Of a stretch of 64,000 nt of DNA, positions 1 through 6,943 are shown piece by piece; position 1 is the first letter of the stretch; each line of letters begins with the position of its first letter. The notes under the pieces were generated by a model. It was not told where the DNA came from. It saw nothing but the letters and a program-made list of their open reading frames with translations, and searched no databases. Source of the DNA: Streptomyces sp. M92 (GTDB lineage Bacteria > Actinomycetota > Actinomycetes > Streptomycetales > Streptomycetaceae); assembly GCF_028473745.1 (NCBI RefSeq), contig NZ_CP101137.1, forward strand, positions 3,038,001-3,102,000, read 5' to 3'. The translations under genes were made by a program, and so were the position numbers.

Positions 1-1
1 G

Positions 2-280
2 GACACCACCGTGGACAACGTGTCCTGCGACTCGGCCGCCACCCAGCGCGTGATGGTCAACGCCTATCGGTGGGCGCAGGGCGCCGAGCCGTACGGTGAC
101 GACATCCACGGCTACCGGCAGATGCTCATCAACCACGAGGTCGGCCACCGCATCGGCTACAACCACGTCACCTGCGACAAGGACGGCGAACTCGCCCCGG
201 TCATGCAGCAGCAGACGAAATTCGTCGACCACGACGGAATCGACTGCCGTCCCAATCCCTGGGCCTATCCGAACAGTTGA
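2..280 (+). CDS. DUF3152 protein, C-terminal part (5' truncated by window)
   Basis: Only the last 92 codons are present; the reading frame is open at the left edge. The visible part carries HEVGHRIGYNH, an exact match to the metzincin zinc-binding pattern HExxHxxGxxH. Two cysteines (in VTCDKDG and GIDCRP) lie downstream and could pair outside the cell. DUF3152 proteins of actinobacteria are usually secreted or membrane-anchored and about 250-400 residues long, so most of the protein is missing. The family assignment rests on this C-terminal block. A protease function is inferred from the zinc motif and has not, to my knowledge, been shown. It ends 222 bases before the next gene. Confidence 0.75.
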   Translation, partial: DTTVDNVSCDSAATQRVMVNAYRWAQGAEPYGDDIHGYRQMLINHEVGHRIGYNHVTCDKDGELAPVMQQQTKFVDHDGIDCRPNPWAYPNS

Positions 281-388
281 CCGGCGAGCGGTCAGCCACG
301 GCCATCGCGTCACGCTTCGTGACCACTTGAACCCTTAGCGCGATCGAACGCGTCCCGCACAGGAAAGTTACGACCGTTCACCCCTTTT

Positions 389-422
389 GGTGGCGCGATG
401 GACAACCGTCCATCGCGCCACC
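389..422. terminator. Perfect 15-bp hairpin in intergenic space
   Basis: A 15-bp perfect inverted repeat with the 4-base loop AACC, about 110 bases after the DUF3152 stop and 80 before the glycosyltransferase start. On the plus strand it is followed only by a weakly T-rich stretch, so it is a possible terminator for the DUF3152 transcript or a processed leader element. A shorter hairpin (GTCACG-CTT-CGTGAC, 308-322) lies upstream and could be the real terminator. The 281-502 interval contains no convincing gene. Confidence 0.45.
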
Positions 423-502
423 GCCTTGTCCGCATACGTTCGTCCCGCTGCGAGCCGCCGGGCCAACGGCGGCTCCCCAAACGGGAGATCGGGGGTGCGC
501 GC

Positions 503-2557
503 GTGCGCATCGGACTGCTTACGGAGGGTGGCTATCCGTATGTGAACGGTGAGCCCGGACTCTGGTGTGACCGGCTCGTGCGAGGGCTCGAGCAGCACGA
601 GTTCGACGTCTACGCGATCACCCGCGGCGAGCACCAGGAGGCCGAGGGGTGGGATCCGCTGCCGCCGCAGGTCGGCCGGGTGCGTACCGCGTCACTGTGG
701 GACGCCGAGGACGACGGGGTCGTGTACGGACGGCGCACGCGCCGGCGCTTTGCCGAGTACTACGGCGAACTGGTCGCGATCCTCTGCGCAACCGTTCCCG
801 AAGAAGCCTCCGGCCGGGCGGGGTCCGCGGCGTCGAGAGCGGACGCGACGGGCGCCCGCGACCAGTTCACCCAGGAGGCGGACCGTTTCGCCAACGCGCT
901 GTACGGCCTCGCCGAACTCGCTCGTGACAAGGGCGGACTGCCCCGCGCACTGCGCTCGGAGACCGCCGTGCGCGCCCTGGAAAGCGCCTGTCGTGCGCCC
1001 GGCGCCCACCGCTCCGCGCGCGAGGCGCGCGTGTTTGATCTGCTCACCGTCGTCGCGCGCCTCGAAAGCATCCTGCGCCCCCTGTCGCTCGACTGGTACC
1101 AGGACGACGGGCTGGGCGCCGTCGACCTGTGCCACGCGGCCTCCGGCGGCACCGCCGCCCTGCCGGGCCTGCTCGCCCGGCACTTCTGCGAGGTGCCCCT
1201 GCTGCTGACCGAGTACGGGGTGCGGCTGCGCGCGCACTACCTCAACGAACCCGACTCCTCGCCCTCCATACGGTTCCTGCTGGCCGCCTTCCACGGCCGG
1301 CTGGCCGCCGAGACCTACCGGCGCGCGGCTTTCATCACGCCCGGCAACACGCATGCCCGACGCTGGCAGGAGCGCTGCGGAGCAGACCGCGCCAAGCTCC
1401 GTACGGTCCACCCGGGCATGGACGCGACCCCGTTCGCCGAGGTGGGGGAGTCCCCGGAACGCTCCGATCCGCACACCCTGGTCTGGGTCGGCCGGGTCGA
1501 GCCGGCCAAGGACCTCGTCTCGCTGCTGCACGCCTTCGCGGAGATCCGCAAGGACGAGCCCAAGACCCGCCTCAGGATCGTGGGCGGCCCCTCCGGGCCC
1601 GAGGGCGCGGCCTACCTCGCCCACTGCAAGGGCCTGGCCGCGCAGCTCTTCCCCGACGAGGCCGACGGACCACACGCCGTCGGCAGCAATCCGGTGACCT
1701 TCGAGGAGATCGGCGGGCCGGAACTTCCCTCCCGCGCCGACGCGTACGCCTCGGGGGCCCTGGTGGTCCTCTCCAGCGTCGTCGAAGGCTTCCCGACGGG
1801 CCTGGTCGAGGCCATGTTCTGCGGCCGGGCGACGGTGTCCACGGACGTCGGCGCGGTGGTGGAGGCCATCGGTGGCACCGGACTCGTCGTGCCGCCGCGC
1901 AACCCCCGGGCGCTCGCCGAGGCGTGCGTCGCCCTGCTGCGTGATCCCGAGCGCCGTGCACGCCTGGGGGCCGCCGCGCGCGCCCGCGCACTGGAGCTGT
2001 TCACCGTCGAGCAGAACGTCGCGGCATTTCACGGCATTTACCTCGACATCCTCTCGCGCACACCCGCACGCCGCGTCGTCCTCGACGACACCGGCGAACC
2101 CCTCCCGTTCTCCGTCCCCGCCGAGGCGCACGTTCCCGGCCGCTGGACGGACACCACGACCCGTGCCGTGGCCCGAGGCGGCCCGGCCTGGGCGACGGAC
2201 ACTCCCGTCCGGGCCACGCCCCGGACCTCGGACAGCGGTCACGTGCCCCGAACCGGGACTTCGCCATCGGCGACCGCGGCCGGCCGGGCTGCGGTTCCCG
2301 TGCGGGCGGTCGAAGGGGCCGGAGTCGAGGCTCCGGTTTCCACGGCCGAGAGCTCCCCGGCCGGGGTCTTGGTGTCGCGGGCCGCGGTGTCGGCGGCTGA
2401 GGGGGCGCGGGCCGGGGTTCCCGTTTCGGTGACTGACTGGGCGCGGGCTGCGGTTCCCGTGTCGGCGGACGAGGGGAGCGGTGCTGTGGATCCGGGTGCC
2501 GCAGCCGACAGAGTCACAGCCGCGGCCTCGGTTTCCACGACCGAGGGGGCCCGATGA
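503..2557 (+). CDS. PelF-like family 4 glycosyltransferase (DUF3492 plus GT-B domain)
   Basis: About 684 residues from GTG 503, where the protein begins VRIGLLTEGGYPYVNGEPG, the usual N-terminus of DUF3492/PelF glycosyltransferases; an earlier in-frame ATG at 398 lies inside a hairpin and is unlikely. Residues ~1-290 are the DUF3492-type acceptor half. Residues ~325-520 are the nucleotide-sugar half, with VWVGRVEPAKD near 326 and the retaining-GT4 E-x7-E motif (EGFPTGLVE) near 427. In Pel systems PelF is the cytoplasmic polymerase that uses UDP-sugars. The last ~160 residues are Ala/Val/Ser-rich imperfect repeats not expected in the family. The stop overlaps the next start (ATGA), so the genes are probably translationally coupled. 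Confidence 0.85.
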   Translation: MRIGLLTEGGYPYVNGEPGLWCDRLVRGLEQHEFDVYAITRGEHQEAEGWDPLPPQVGRVRTASLWDAEDDGVVYGRRTRRRFAEYYGELVAILCATVPEEASGRAGSAASRADATGARDQFTQEADRFANALYGLAELARDKGGLPRALRSETAVRALESACRAPGAHRSAREARVFDLLTVVARLESILRPLSLDWYQDDGLGAVDLCHAASGGTAALPGLLARHFCEVPLLLTEYGVRLRAHYLNEPDSSPSIRFLLAAFHGRLAAETYRRAAFITPGNTHARRWQERCGADRAKLRTVHPGMDATPFAEVGESPERSDPHTLVWVGRVEPAKDLVSLLHAFAEIRKDEPKTRLRIVGGPSGPEGAAYLAHCKGLAAQLFPDEADGPHAVGSNPVTFEEIGGPELPSRADAYASGALVVLSSVVEGFPTGLVEAMFCGRATVSTDVGAVVEAIGGTGLVVPPRNPRALAEACVALLRDPERRARLGAAARARALELFTVEQNVAAFHGIYLDILSRTPARRVVLDDTGEPLPFSVPAEAHVPGRWTDTTTRAVARGGPAWATDTPVRATPRTSDSGHVPRTGTSPSATAAGRAAVPVRAVEGAGVEAPVSTAESSPAGVLVSRAAVSAAEGARAGVPVSVTDWARAAVPVSADEGSGAVDPGAAADRVTAAASVSTTEGAR

Positions 2558-3711
2558 GCGGCCTCCACGAACTGGACCGTGACTGGGCCGCGACCGGGCC
2601 GGAGGAGCCCGGCACGCGTCCGCCGGCCGCAGCTCACCGCGTCGCCGCCGACCCGGTGAAGGCCCTGATCCACCACCACCGCGAGCTGTGCGAACGCGCC
2701 GTGGACCCGTTGGAGATCGCGGCCGGGCTGGAGGCCCACGGCGTCACCGACCGGACCGCCGCACGCTTCCGCCACCGGGACGTCTTCTCCCTCGCGGAGG
2801 AGATGTACGCCCGCGTCCCGCGCGACGCCGACACGCCCCCGCGCCCCACGGACCAGCCGACCCCACGGGCCCCACTCGCCTGGATCGTGCTCGCCGTTCT
2901 GCCCGGCGCCCTGTGCGCCGCCGCCGTGGCCGTGCTGCACCTCACCGATGGCCGGACGCGCCTGGTCGCGGTCACCGCCGGAGCGCTCACGGTGGCCCTC
3001 GCTCTGCGCGCGGTACTGCGCCGAGGGCCGTTGAGCGCCGGCGCGCGGACCTCCGGTACCTGGACCTGGTGGCTCGTCGGCTACGCGATCCTCGGCGACG
3101 GCCTGCTCCGCACGGCTCTCTCCGGCGGCCCGGACGACCTGCCCGACGGGACCGCCGACGGACCGTGGCCCGTCACCGCGGCCCCCGTGCTGGCCCTCGC
3201 CCTGGCCTGTGCGCCCGCTGCCGGGTGCGCCCGCCTCTTCGCGGTGCGCGCCCGCCGCAGACTGACGGCCAGCCGGGGCCTGGAGGACTTCTCCGCCTCC
3301 GTACGCCCCCTGCTGCTCGGCACGTTCACCCTGTTCATGGCCGCGCTCGCGGCGCTGGCGGCGCTGACCGGCGCGGTACTCCGGGAACCGGCCGCCCACC
3401 CGCAGGTGCTCACCCTCGGCGCCCTCCTCCTGCTCGCCCGCCTGCTCACCGTGCACGGCCACACGCACGCCCCCGCGCTGATCCTCACCGCGGCGGCCCT
3501 GGCGGAGGCGGCGGCGGTGGCCACGGTCTTCGCCGCCCGCCTCCCCGGCTGCGGCTTCCTGGCCGCCCCCGTCGAGGCGCTGGTCGGCGCCTTCGGCCCG
3601 GGCACCGTCCCGACGGCGGCCTGCGGCACCGGAGCCCTGATCCTCCTGGTCCACGCGACCCGACGCCTGACCAGGGCATCCGCCCACGCGGCGCCGGAGC
3701 ACCCGCGCTGA
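2554..3711 (+). CDS. Polytopic membrane protein of the exopolysaccharide-like operon
   Basis: 385 residues starting at ATG 2554, overlapping the glycosyltransferase stop by 4 bases. The first ~100 residues are soluble, with a His-rich helix (LIHHHRELCERA) and a Pro/Thr-rich linker. From ~108 on there are about eight hydrophobic stretches (for example ~108-130, 137-155, 208-230, 255-290, 295-345, 360-375) separated by short Arg-rich loops. I do not recognise a catalytic family. By position next to a PelF-like enzyme it could do the job of PelG, PelD or PelE (export or anchoring), but it is shorter than a 12-helix PelG and shares no motif I can point to. Membrane location is well supported; function is inferred from context only. 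Confidence 0.7.
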   Translation: MSGLHELDRDWAATGPEEPGTRPPAAAHRVAADPVKALIHHHRELCERAVDPLEIAAGLEAHGVTDRTAARFRHRDVFSLAEEMYARVPRDADTPPRPTDQPTPRAPLAWIVLAVLPGALCAAAVAVLHLTDGRTRLVAVTAGALTVALALRAVLRRGPLSAGARTSGTWTWWLVGYAILGDGLLRTALSGGPDDLPDGTADGPWPVTAAPVLALALACAPAAGCARLFAVRARRRLTASRGLEDFSASVRPLLLGTFTLFMAALAALAALTGAVLREPAAHPQVLTLGALLLLARLLTVHGHTHAPALILTAAALAEAAAVATVFAARLPGCGFLAAPVEALVGAFGPGTVPTAACGTGALILLVHATRRLTRASAHAAPEHPR

Positions 3712-3766
3712 CCACCTCCCCGGACACCCCCCAGACGCCCGCACCACCCCCTGAAGGAGCCCTCAG

Positions 3767-3814
3767 ATGACCACCTCCCGACCCGACGCCTCGGCACCGG
3801 GAGCCGCCCGATGA
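3767..3814 (+). CDS. Possible 15-codon coupling mini-ORF
   Basis: ATG 3767 follows GAAGGAG with good spacing and reads 15 codons to a TGA that overlaps the epimerase start as ATGA (3811-3814). It is out of frame with the epimerase. Such mini-ORFs can carry ribosomes onto the next start, and the epimerase itself lacks a clear ribosome site. The product (MTTSRPDASAPGAAR) resembles no known family and may have no function of its own. Confidence 0.35.
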   Translation: MTTSRPDASAPGAAR

Positions 3815-4869
3815 GAGTCCTGCTGATCGGAGCCAACGGCTACATCGGCCGCTTCGTCGCCGAACGCCTGCTCGCCGACCCGGCCGTCCAGCTCACCACG
3901 CTGGGCCGCGGCGACGACGCCGATGTCCGTTTCGACCTCGCCAGCGGCAGCCCGGGCGCCCTCACCCGCTTCATCGACGCCGTCCACCCCGGCGTCGTCG
4001 TCAACTGCGCGGGGGCCACCCGGGGCGGCGCGCGTGATCTCACCCGGCACAACACCGTCGCCGTCGCCACCGTCTGCGAGGCCCTGCGCCGCAGCGGCTG
4101 CGGCGCCCGGCTGGTGCAGGTCGGCTGCAGCGCCGAGTACGGGCCCAGCCAGCCCGGCTCCTCCACCGCGGAGGACGCCGTGCCCCGCCCAGGCGGCCCC
4201 TACGGCGTCAGCAAACTCGCCGCCACCGAACTCGTCCTAGGGTCCGGCCTGGACGCCGTCGTCCTCCGCGTCTTCTCACCCGCCGGTCCCGGCACACCCG
4301 CGGGCTCCCCGCTGGGCCGGCTCGCCGAGGCCATGCGCCGGGCGATGCAGTCCGGCGACGGCGAGCTGAGGCTCGGCGGCCTCGGCGCGCAGCGCGACTT
4401 CATCGACGTCCGCGACGTCGCCCGCGCCGTGCACGCCGCCTCGCTCTCCGCGGCGCAGGGCGTCATCAACATCGGTTCCGGCCGCGCCGTACGCCTGCGC
4501 GACGCCGCCGCGACCCTCGCCCGGGTGGCCGGCTACGGCGGTGCCCTGCACGAGCTCGACGGCCCGCCCGGCGGGCTCCGGCCGGCCATCGGCCACCCGC
4601 GCACCGAATCCGCCGGCCACCGTGTCGACGCCCTCGGCCACCACCGCGCCGACGCCCTCGGCCATCACCGCCCCGAGCCCCTCGGGCACCGCGGCGAGCG
4701 CGCCGACGCCGAGCACGCGGTGCCCGTGGCCTACCCCTACCCGGACGGCTGCGGCAGCTGGCAGCAGGCCGATGTGCGCACCGCACGCGACCGGCTCGGG
4801 TGGCGGCCCAGGATCGCCCTCGAAGAGTCCCTCGCCGACATCTGGATGGAGGCGGCATGCCGTATCTGA
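3811..4869 (+). CDS. NAD-dependent sugar epimerase/dehydratase (extended SDR)
   Basis: 352 residues. The N-terminal LLIGANGYIGRF is the GxxGxxG Rossmann dinucleotide site, and PYGVSKLAATE supplies the YxxxK catalytic pair, so it should be an active extended SDR of the GalE/RmlB class acting on an NDP-sugar. DFIDVRDVARA and NIGSGRAVRL are typical of the sugar-binding half. Near residues 260-300 there is an unusual His-rich insertion with three tandem 8-residue units (DALGHHRA, DALGHHRP, EPLGHRGE; DNA 4627-4698). Between a PelF-like transferase and a GH114-like protein, a C4-epimerase making UDP-GalNAc or UDP-Gal, like PelX, is the simplest guess. The substrate cannot be read from sequence. Confidence 0.85.
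   Translation: MRVLLIGANGYIGRFVAERLLADPAVQLTTLGRGDDADVRFDLASGSPGALTRFIDAVHPGVVVNCAGATRGGARDLTRHNTVAVATVCEALRRSGCGARLVQVGCSAEYGPSQPGSSTAEDAVPRPGGPYGVSKLAATELVLGSGLDAVVLRVFSPAGPGTPAGSPLGRLAEAMRRAMQSGDGELRLGGLGAQRDFIDVRDVARAVHAASLSAAQGVINIGSGRAVRLRDAAATLARVAGYGGALHELDGPPGGLRPAIGHPRTESAGHRVDALGHHRADALGHHRPEPLGHRGERADAEHAVPVAYPYPDGCGSWQQADVRTARDRLGWRPRIALEESLADIWMEAACRI
4627..4698 (+). repeat. 24-bp tandem repeat, about 3 units, in frame
   Basis: Three consecutive 24-base units (4627, 4651, 4675) encode the LGHHR-type octapeptides in the epimerase. The first two are nearly identical and the third has diverged. Confidence 0.8.
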
Positions 4870-5615
4870 CCAGCACCGCAGCGGGCACCGCGAGCACCGG
4901 CGTCCGTACCGGCCTCGGCGTTCCGGGGCTGGCCCACCCCCTCGTCGCCCCCGGCGAGTGGGCGGAGCTGGCCTGGCCCGGTGCGCCCCTGCACTGGGTC
5001 GTGCTGAACGTCGCCGACGGCCCCGGAGCCCACCCCGACCCGCACTGCCTGGAGGCCGCCGGCCGGCTGCGCAACGCTGGGGTCCGCGTCCTCGGCCACC
5101 TCGACGCCGCGTACGGGGCCCGGAGCTTCGGCGAGCTGATCTCCGACGCCCACCGCCACCTCGACTGGTACCGGGTCGACGGCTTCCTCCTCGACCGCTG
5201 CCCCTCCGAACGGGCCGCGCTGCCCGAGGTCCGCCGCACGATCAGCACCCTGCGGGTGATCCGTGACGACGCCCACATCGTCCTCGGCCACGGCACCCAC
5301 CCCCACCCCGGCTATGCCGAGAACGCCGACCAACTGGTGACGTTCTCGGGCGCCTGGAGCGACTACCGCTGGTCGCAGGCGGCCGAGTGGAGCGCCGACC
5401 ACCCGCCCGAGCGCTTCTGCCACTTCGTCCACGGAGTGCCCCGCGGACACCTGGAGGAAGCGCTGCGCATCGCCCGCTGGCAGGGCGCCGCGACGATCTG
5501 GTTCACCGACCGCACCGAACGGGGCGGCGGGGGCGGCAGGATGGACCCTTGGGAGACGATGCCCGGCTACTGGGACGACATCGTCTCGCGTATCGGGACG
5601 GGTGTCTCGGAATGA
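4857..5615 (+). CDS. Spherulation-specific family 4 / GH114-GH135-like protein
   Basis: 252 residues from ATG 4857, preceded by TGGAGG and overlapping the epimerase by 13 bases. The sequence PLHWVVLNVADGPG...HPDPH, VRVLGHLDAAYG, HLDWYRVDGFLLDRCPS and GHGTHPHPGYAE follows the strand order of the spherulin-4 TIM barrel. This fold is related to GH114 and to the fungal galactosaminogalactan hydrolase Sph3 (GH135); PelA carries an analogous hydrolase domain. There is no obvious signal peptide, which is odd for an enzyme acting on an extracellular polymer. It may act in the cytoplasm or be exported another way. Family assignment is good; enzymatic activity is inferred. Last gene of the module. Confidence 0.75.
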   Translation: MPYLTSTAAGTASTGVRTGLGVPGLAHPLVAPGEWAELAWPGAPLHWVVLNVADGPGAHPDPHCLEAAGRLRNAGVRVLGHLDAAYGARSFGELISDAHRHLDWYRVDGFLLDRCPSERAALPEVRRTISTLRVIRDDAHIVLGHGTHPHPGYAENADQLVTFSGAWSDYRWSQAAEWSADHPPERFCHFVHGVPRGHLEEALRIARWQGAATIWFTDRTERGGGGGRMDPWETMPGYWDDIVSRIGTGVSE

Positions 5616-5634
5616 AAAAGGCCGTGGCAGTGTT
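5609..5634 (+). promoter_or_regulatory. Sigma-R type promoter of moeZ
   Basis: GGAAT (5609-5613), exactly 18 bases, GTT (5632-5634). This is the sigma-R consensus seen at sigRp2 in this same window. Transcription would start near 5641, giving a ~38-base leader for moeZ. The -35 overlaps the stop of the preceding gene. Confidence 0.8.
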
Positions 5635-5678
5635 GCGAGGAGAACAACCGTAATTACTGACCGACAAACGGAGTCCCC

Positions 5679-6857
5679 GTGTCGCTGCCACCCCTGGTCG
5701 AGCCGGCCGCCGAGCTCACCGTAGACGAGGTCCGCAGGTACTCCCGCCACCTGATCATCCCCGACGTGGGGATGGACGGGCAGAAGCGGCTGAAGAACGC
5801 GAAGGTGCTCGCCGTGGGCGCGGGCGGTCTCGGCTCGCCGACCTTGATGTACCTGGCGGCAGCCGGTGTCGGCACGCTCGGCATCATCGAGTTCGACGAG
5901 GTCGACGAGTCCAACCTGCAGCGTCAGGTCATCCACAGCCAGGCCGACATCGGCCGTCCCAAGGCCGAGTCCGCCCGTGACACGATCAAGGGCATCAACC
6001 CGTACGTGGACGTGATCCTTCACCAGGAGCGGCTCGAGGCCGACAACGTGATGGACATCTTCGCCCAGTACGACCTGATCGTCGACGGCACGGACAACTT
6101 CGCGACCCGCTACCTGGTCAACGACGCCTGCGTGCTGCTCAACAAGCCCTACGTCTGGGGTTCGATCTACCGTTTCGACGGCCAGGCCTCCGTCTTCTGG
6201 TCCGAGCACGGCCCCTGCTACCGCTGCCTCTACCCGGAGCCCCCGCCCCCCGGCATGGTCCCCTCCTGCGCCGAGGGCGGCGTCCTGGGCGTGCTCTGCG
6301 CGTCCATCGGCTCCATCCAGACCAACGAGGCCATCAAGCTCCTCGCGGGCATCGGCGAGCCGCTGGTCGGCCGCCTGATGATCTACGACGCCCTGGAGAT
6401 GCAGTACCGCCAGGTCAAGGTCCGCAAGGACCCCGACTGCGCGGTCTGCGGCGAGAACCCGACCGTCACCGAGCTCATCGACTACGAGGCCTTCTGCGGC
6501 GTCGTCTCCGAGGAGGCCCAGGCGGCGGCGGCCGACTCCACGATCACTCCCAAGCAGCTCAAGGAGTGGATCGACGACGGTGAGGACATCGAGCTCATCG
6601 ACGTCCGCGAGCCGAACGAGTTCGAGATCGTCTCCATCCCGGGTGCCCGGCTGATCCCCAAGAACGAGTTCCTCATGGGCTCCGCCCTGGAGAGCCTCCC
6701 GCAGAACAAGAAGATTGTCTTGAACTGCAAGACGGGTGTCCGCAGTGCGGAAGTCCTCGCGGTCCTCAAGTCCGCCGGCTTCGCCGACGCCGTCCACGTC
6801 GGCGGAGGCGTGATCGGCTGGGTCAACCAGATCGAGCCGGAGAAGCCCGTCTACTGA
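5679..6857 (+). CDS. moeZ: MoeZ/MoeB adenylyltransferase-sulfurtransferase
   Basis: 392 residues, GTG start. Residues ~18-260 form a ThiF/MoeB E1-like domain: YSRHLIIPDVGMDGQKRL, the ATP loop GAGGLGSP, the DxxxxSNLQRQ block, and two zinc-binding Cys pairs (CYRC and CAVC). Residues ~285-392 form a rhodanese domain with active-site Cys in LNCKTGVRS. Such proteins adenylate and then thiolate C-terminal Gly-Gly sulfur carriers (MoaD, ThiS, CysO types) in the cytoplasm, serving molybdopterin, thiamine, cysteine and sulfur-containing antibiotics. In Streptomyces one MoeZ often serves several pathways. A sigma-R type promoter lies just upstream, fitting a sulfur-transfer role under disulfide stress. 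A MoaE gene lies 31 kb to the right. Confidence 0.95.
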   Translation: MSLPPLVEPAAELTVDEVRRYSRHLIIPDVGMDGQKRLKNAKVLAVGAGGLGSPTLMYLAAAGVGTLGIIEFDEVDESNLQRQVIHSQADIGRPKAESARDTIKGINPYVDVILHQERLEADNVMDIFAQYDLIVDGTDNFATRYLVNDACVLLNKPYVWGSIYRFDGQASVFWSEHGPCYRCLYPEPPPPGMVPSCAEGGVLGVLCASIGSIQTNEAIKLLAGIGEPLVGRLMIYDALEMQYRQVKVRKDPDCAVCGENPTVTELIDYEAFCGVVSEEAQAAAADSTITPKQLKEWIDDGEDIELIDVREPNEFEIVSIPGARLIPKNEFLMGSALESLPQNKKIVLNCKTGVRSAEVLAVLKSAGFADAVHVGGGVIGWVNQIEPEKPVY

Positions 6858-6896
6858 CCGGGCCCCGGCAGGCCGGGCAACGGCCACGCTTCCCGT

Positions 6897-6941
6897 ACGG
6901 CGGGGGTTCCGCGCACCGCAGGTGCCCGGAGCCCCCGCCGT
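6897..6941. terminator. Convergent hairpin between moeZ and the minus-strand peptidase
   Basis: ACGGCGGGGG at 6897-6906 pairs with CCCCCGCCGT at 6932-6941. Additional pairing inside the loop is possible. There is no long T run, so this is a typical Streptomyces gene-end hairpin that could serve both strands. Confidence 0.5.
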
Positions 6942-6943
6942 CG

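Noticed and set aside
5612..5653. Thirteen-codon ORF (MKKAVAVLRGEQP) between the spherulin-like gene and moeZ, overlapping the previous stop as ATGA
   Set aside because: It lies on top of the sigma-R promoter, extends past the predicted transcript start, and has no separate ribosome site; the codons are explained by promoter sequence.
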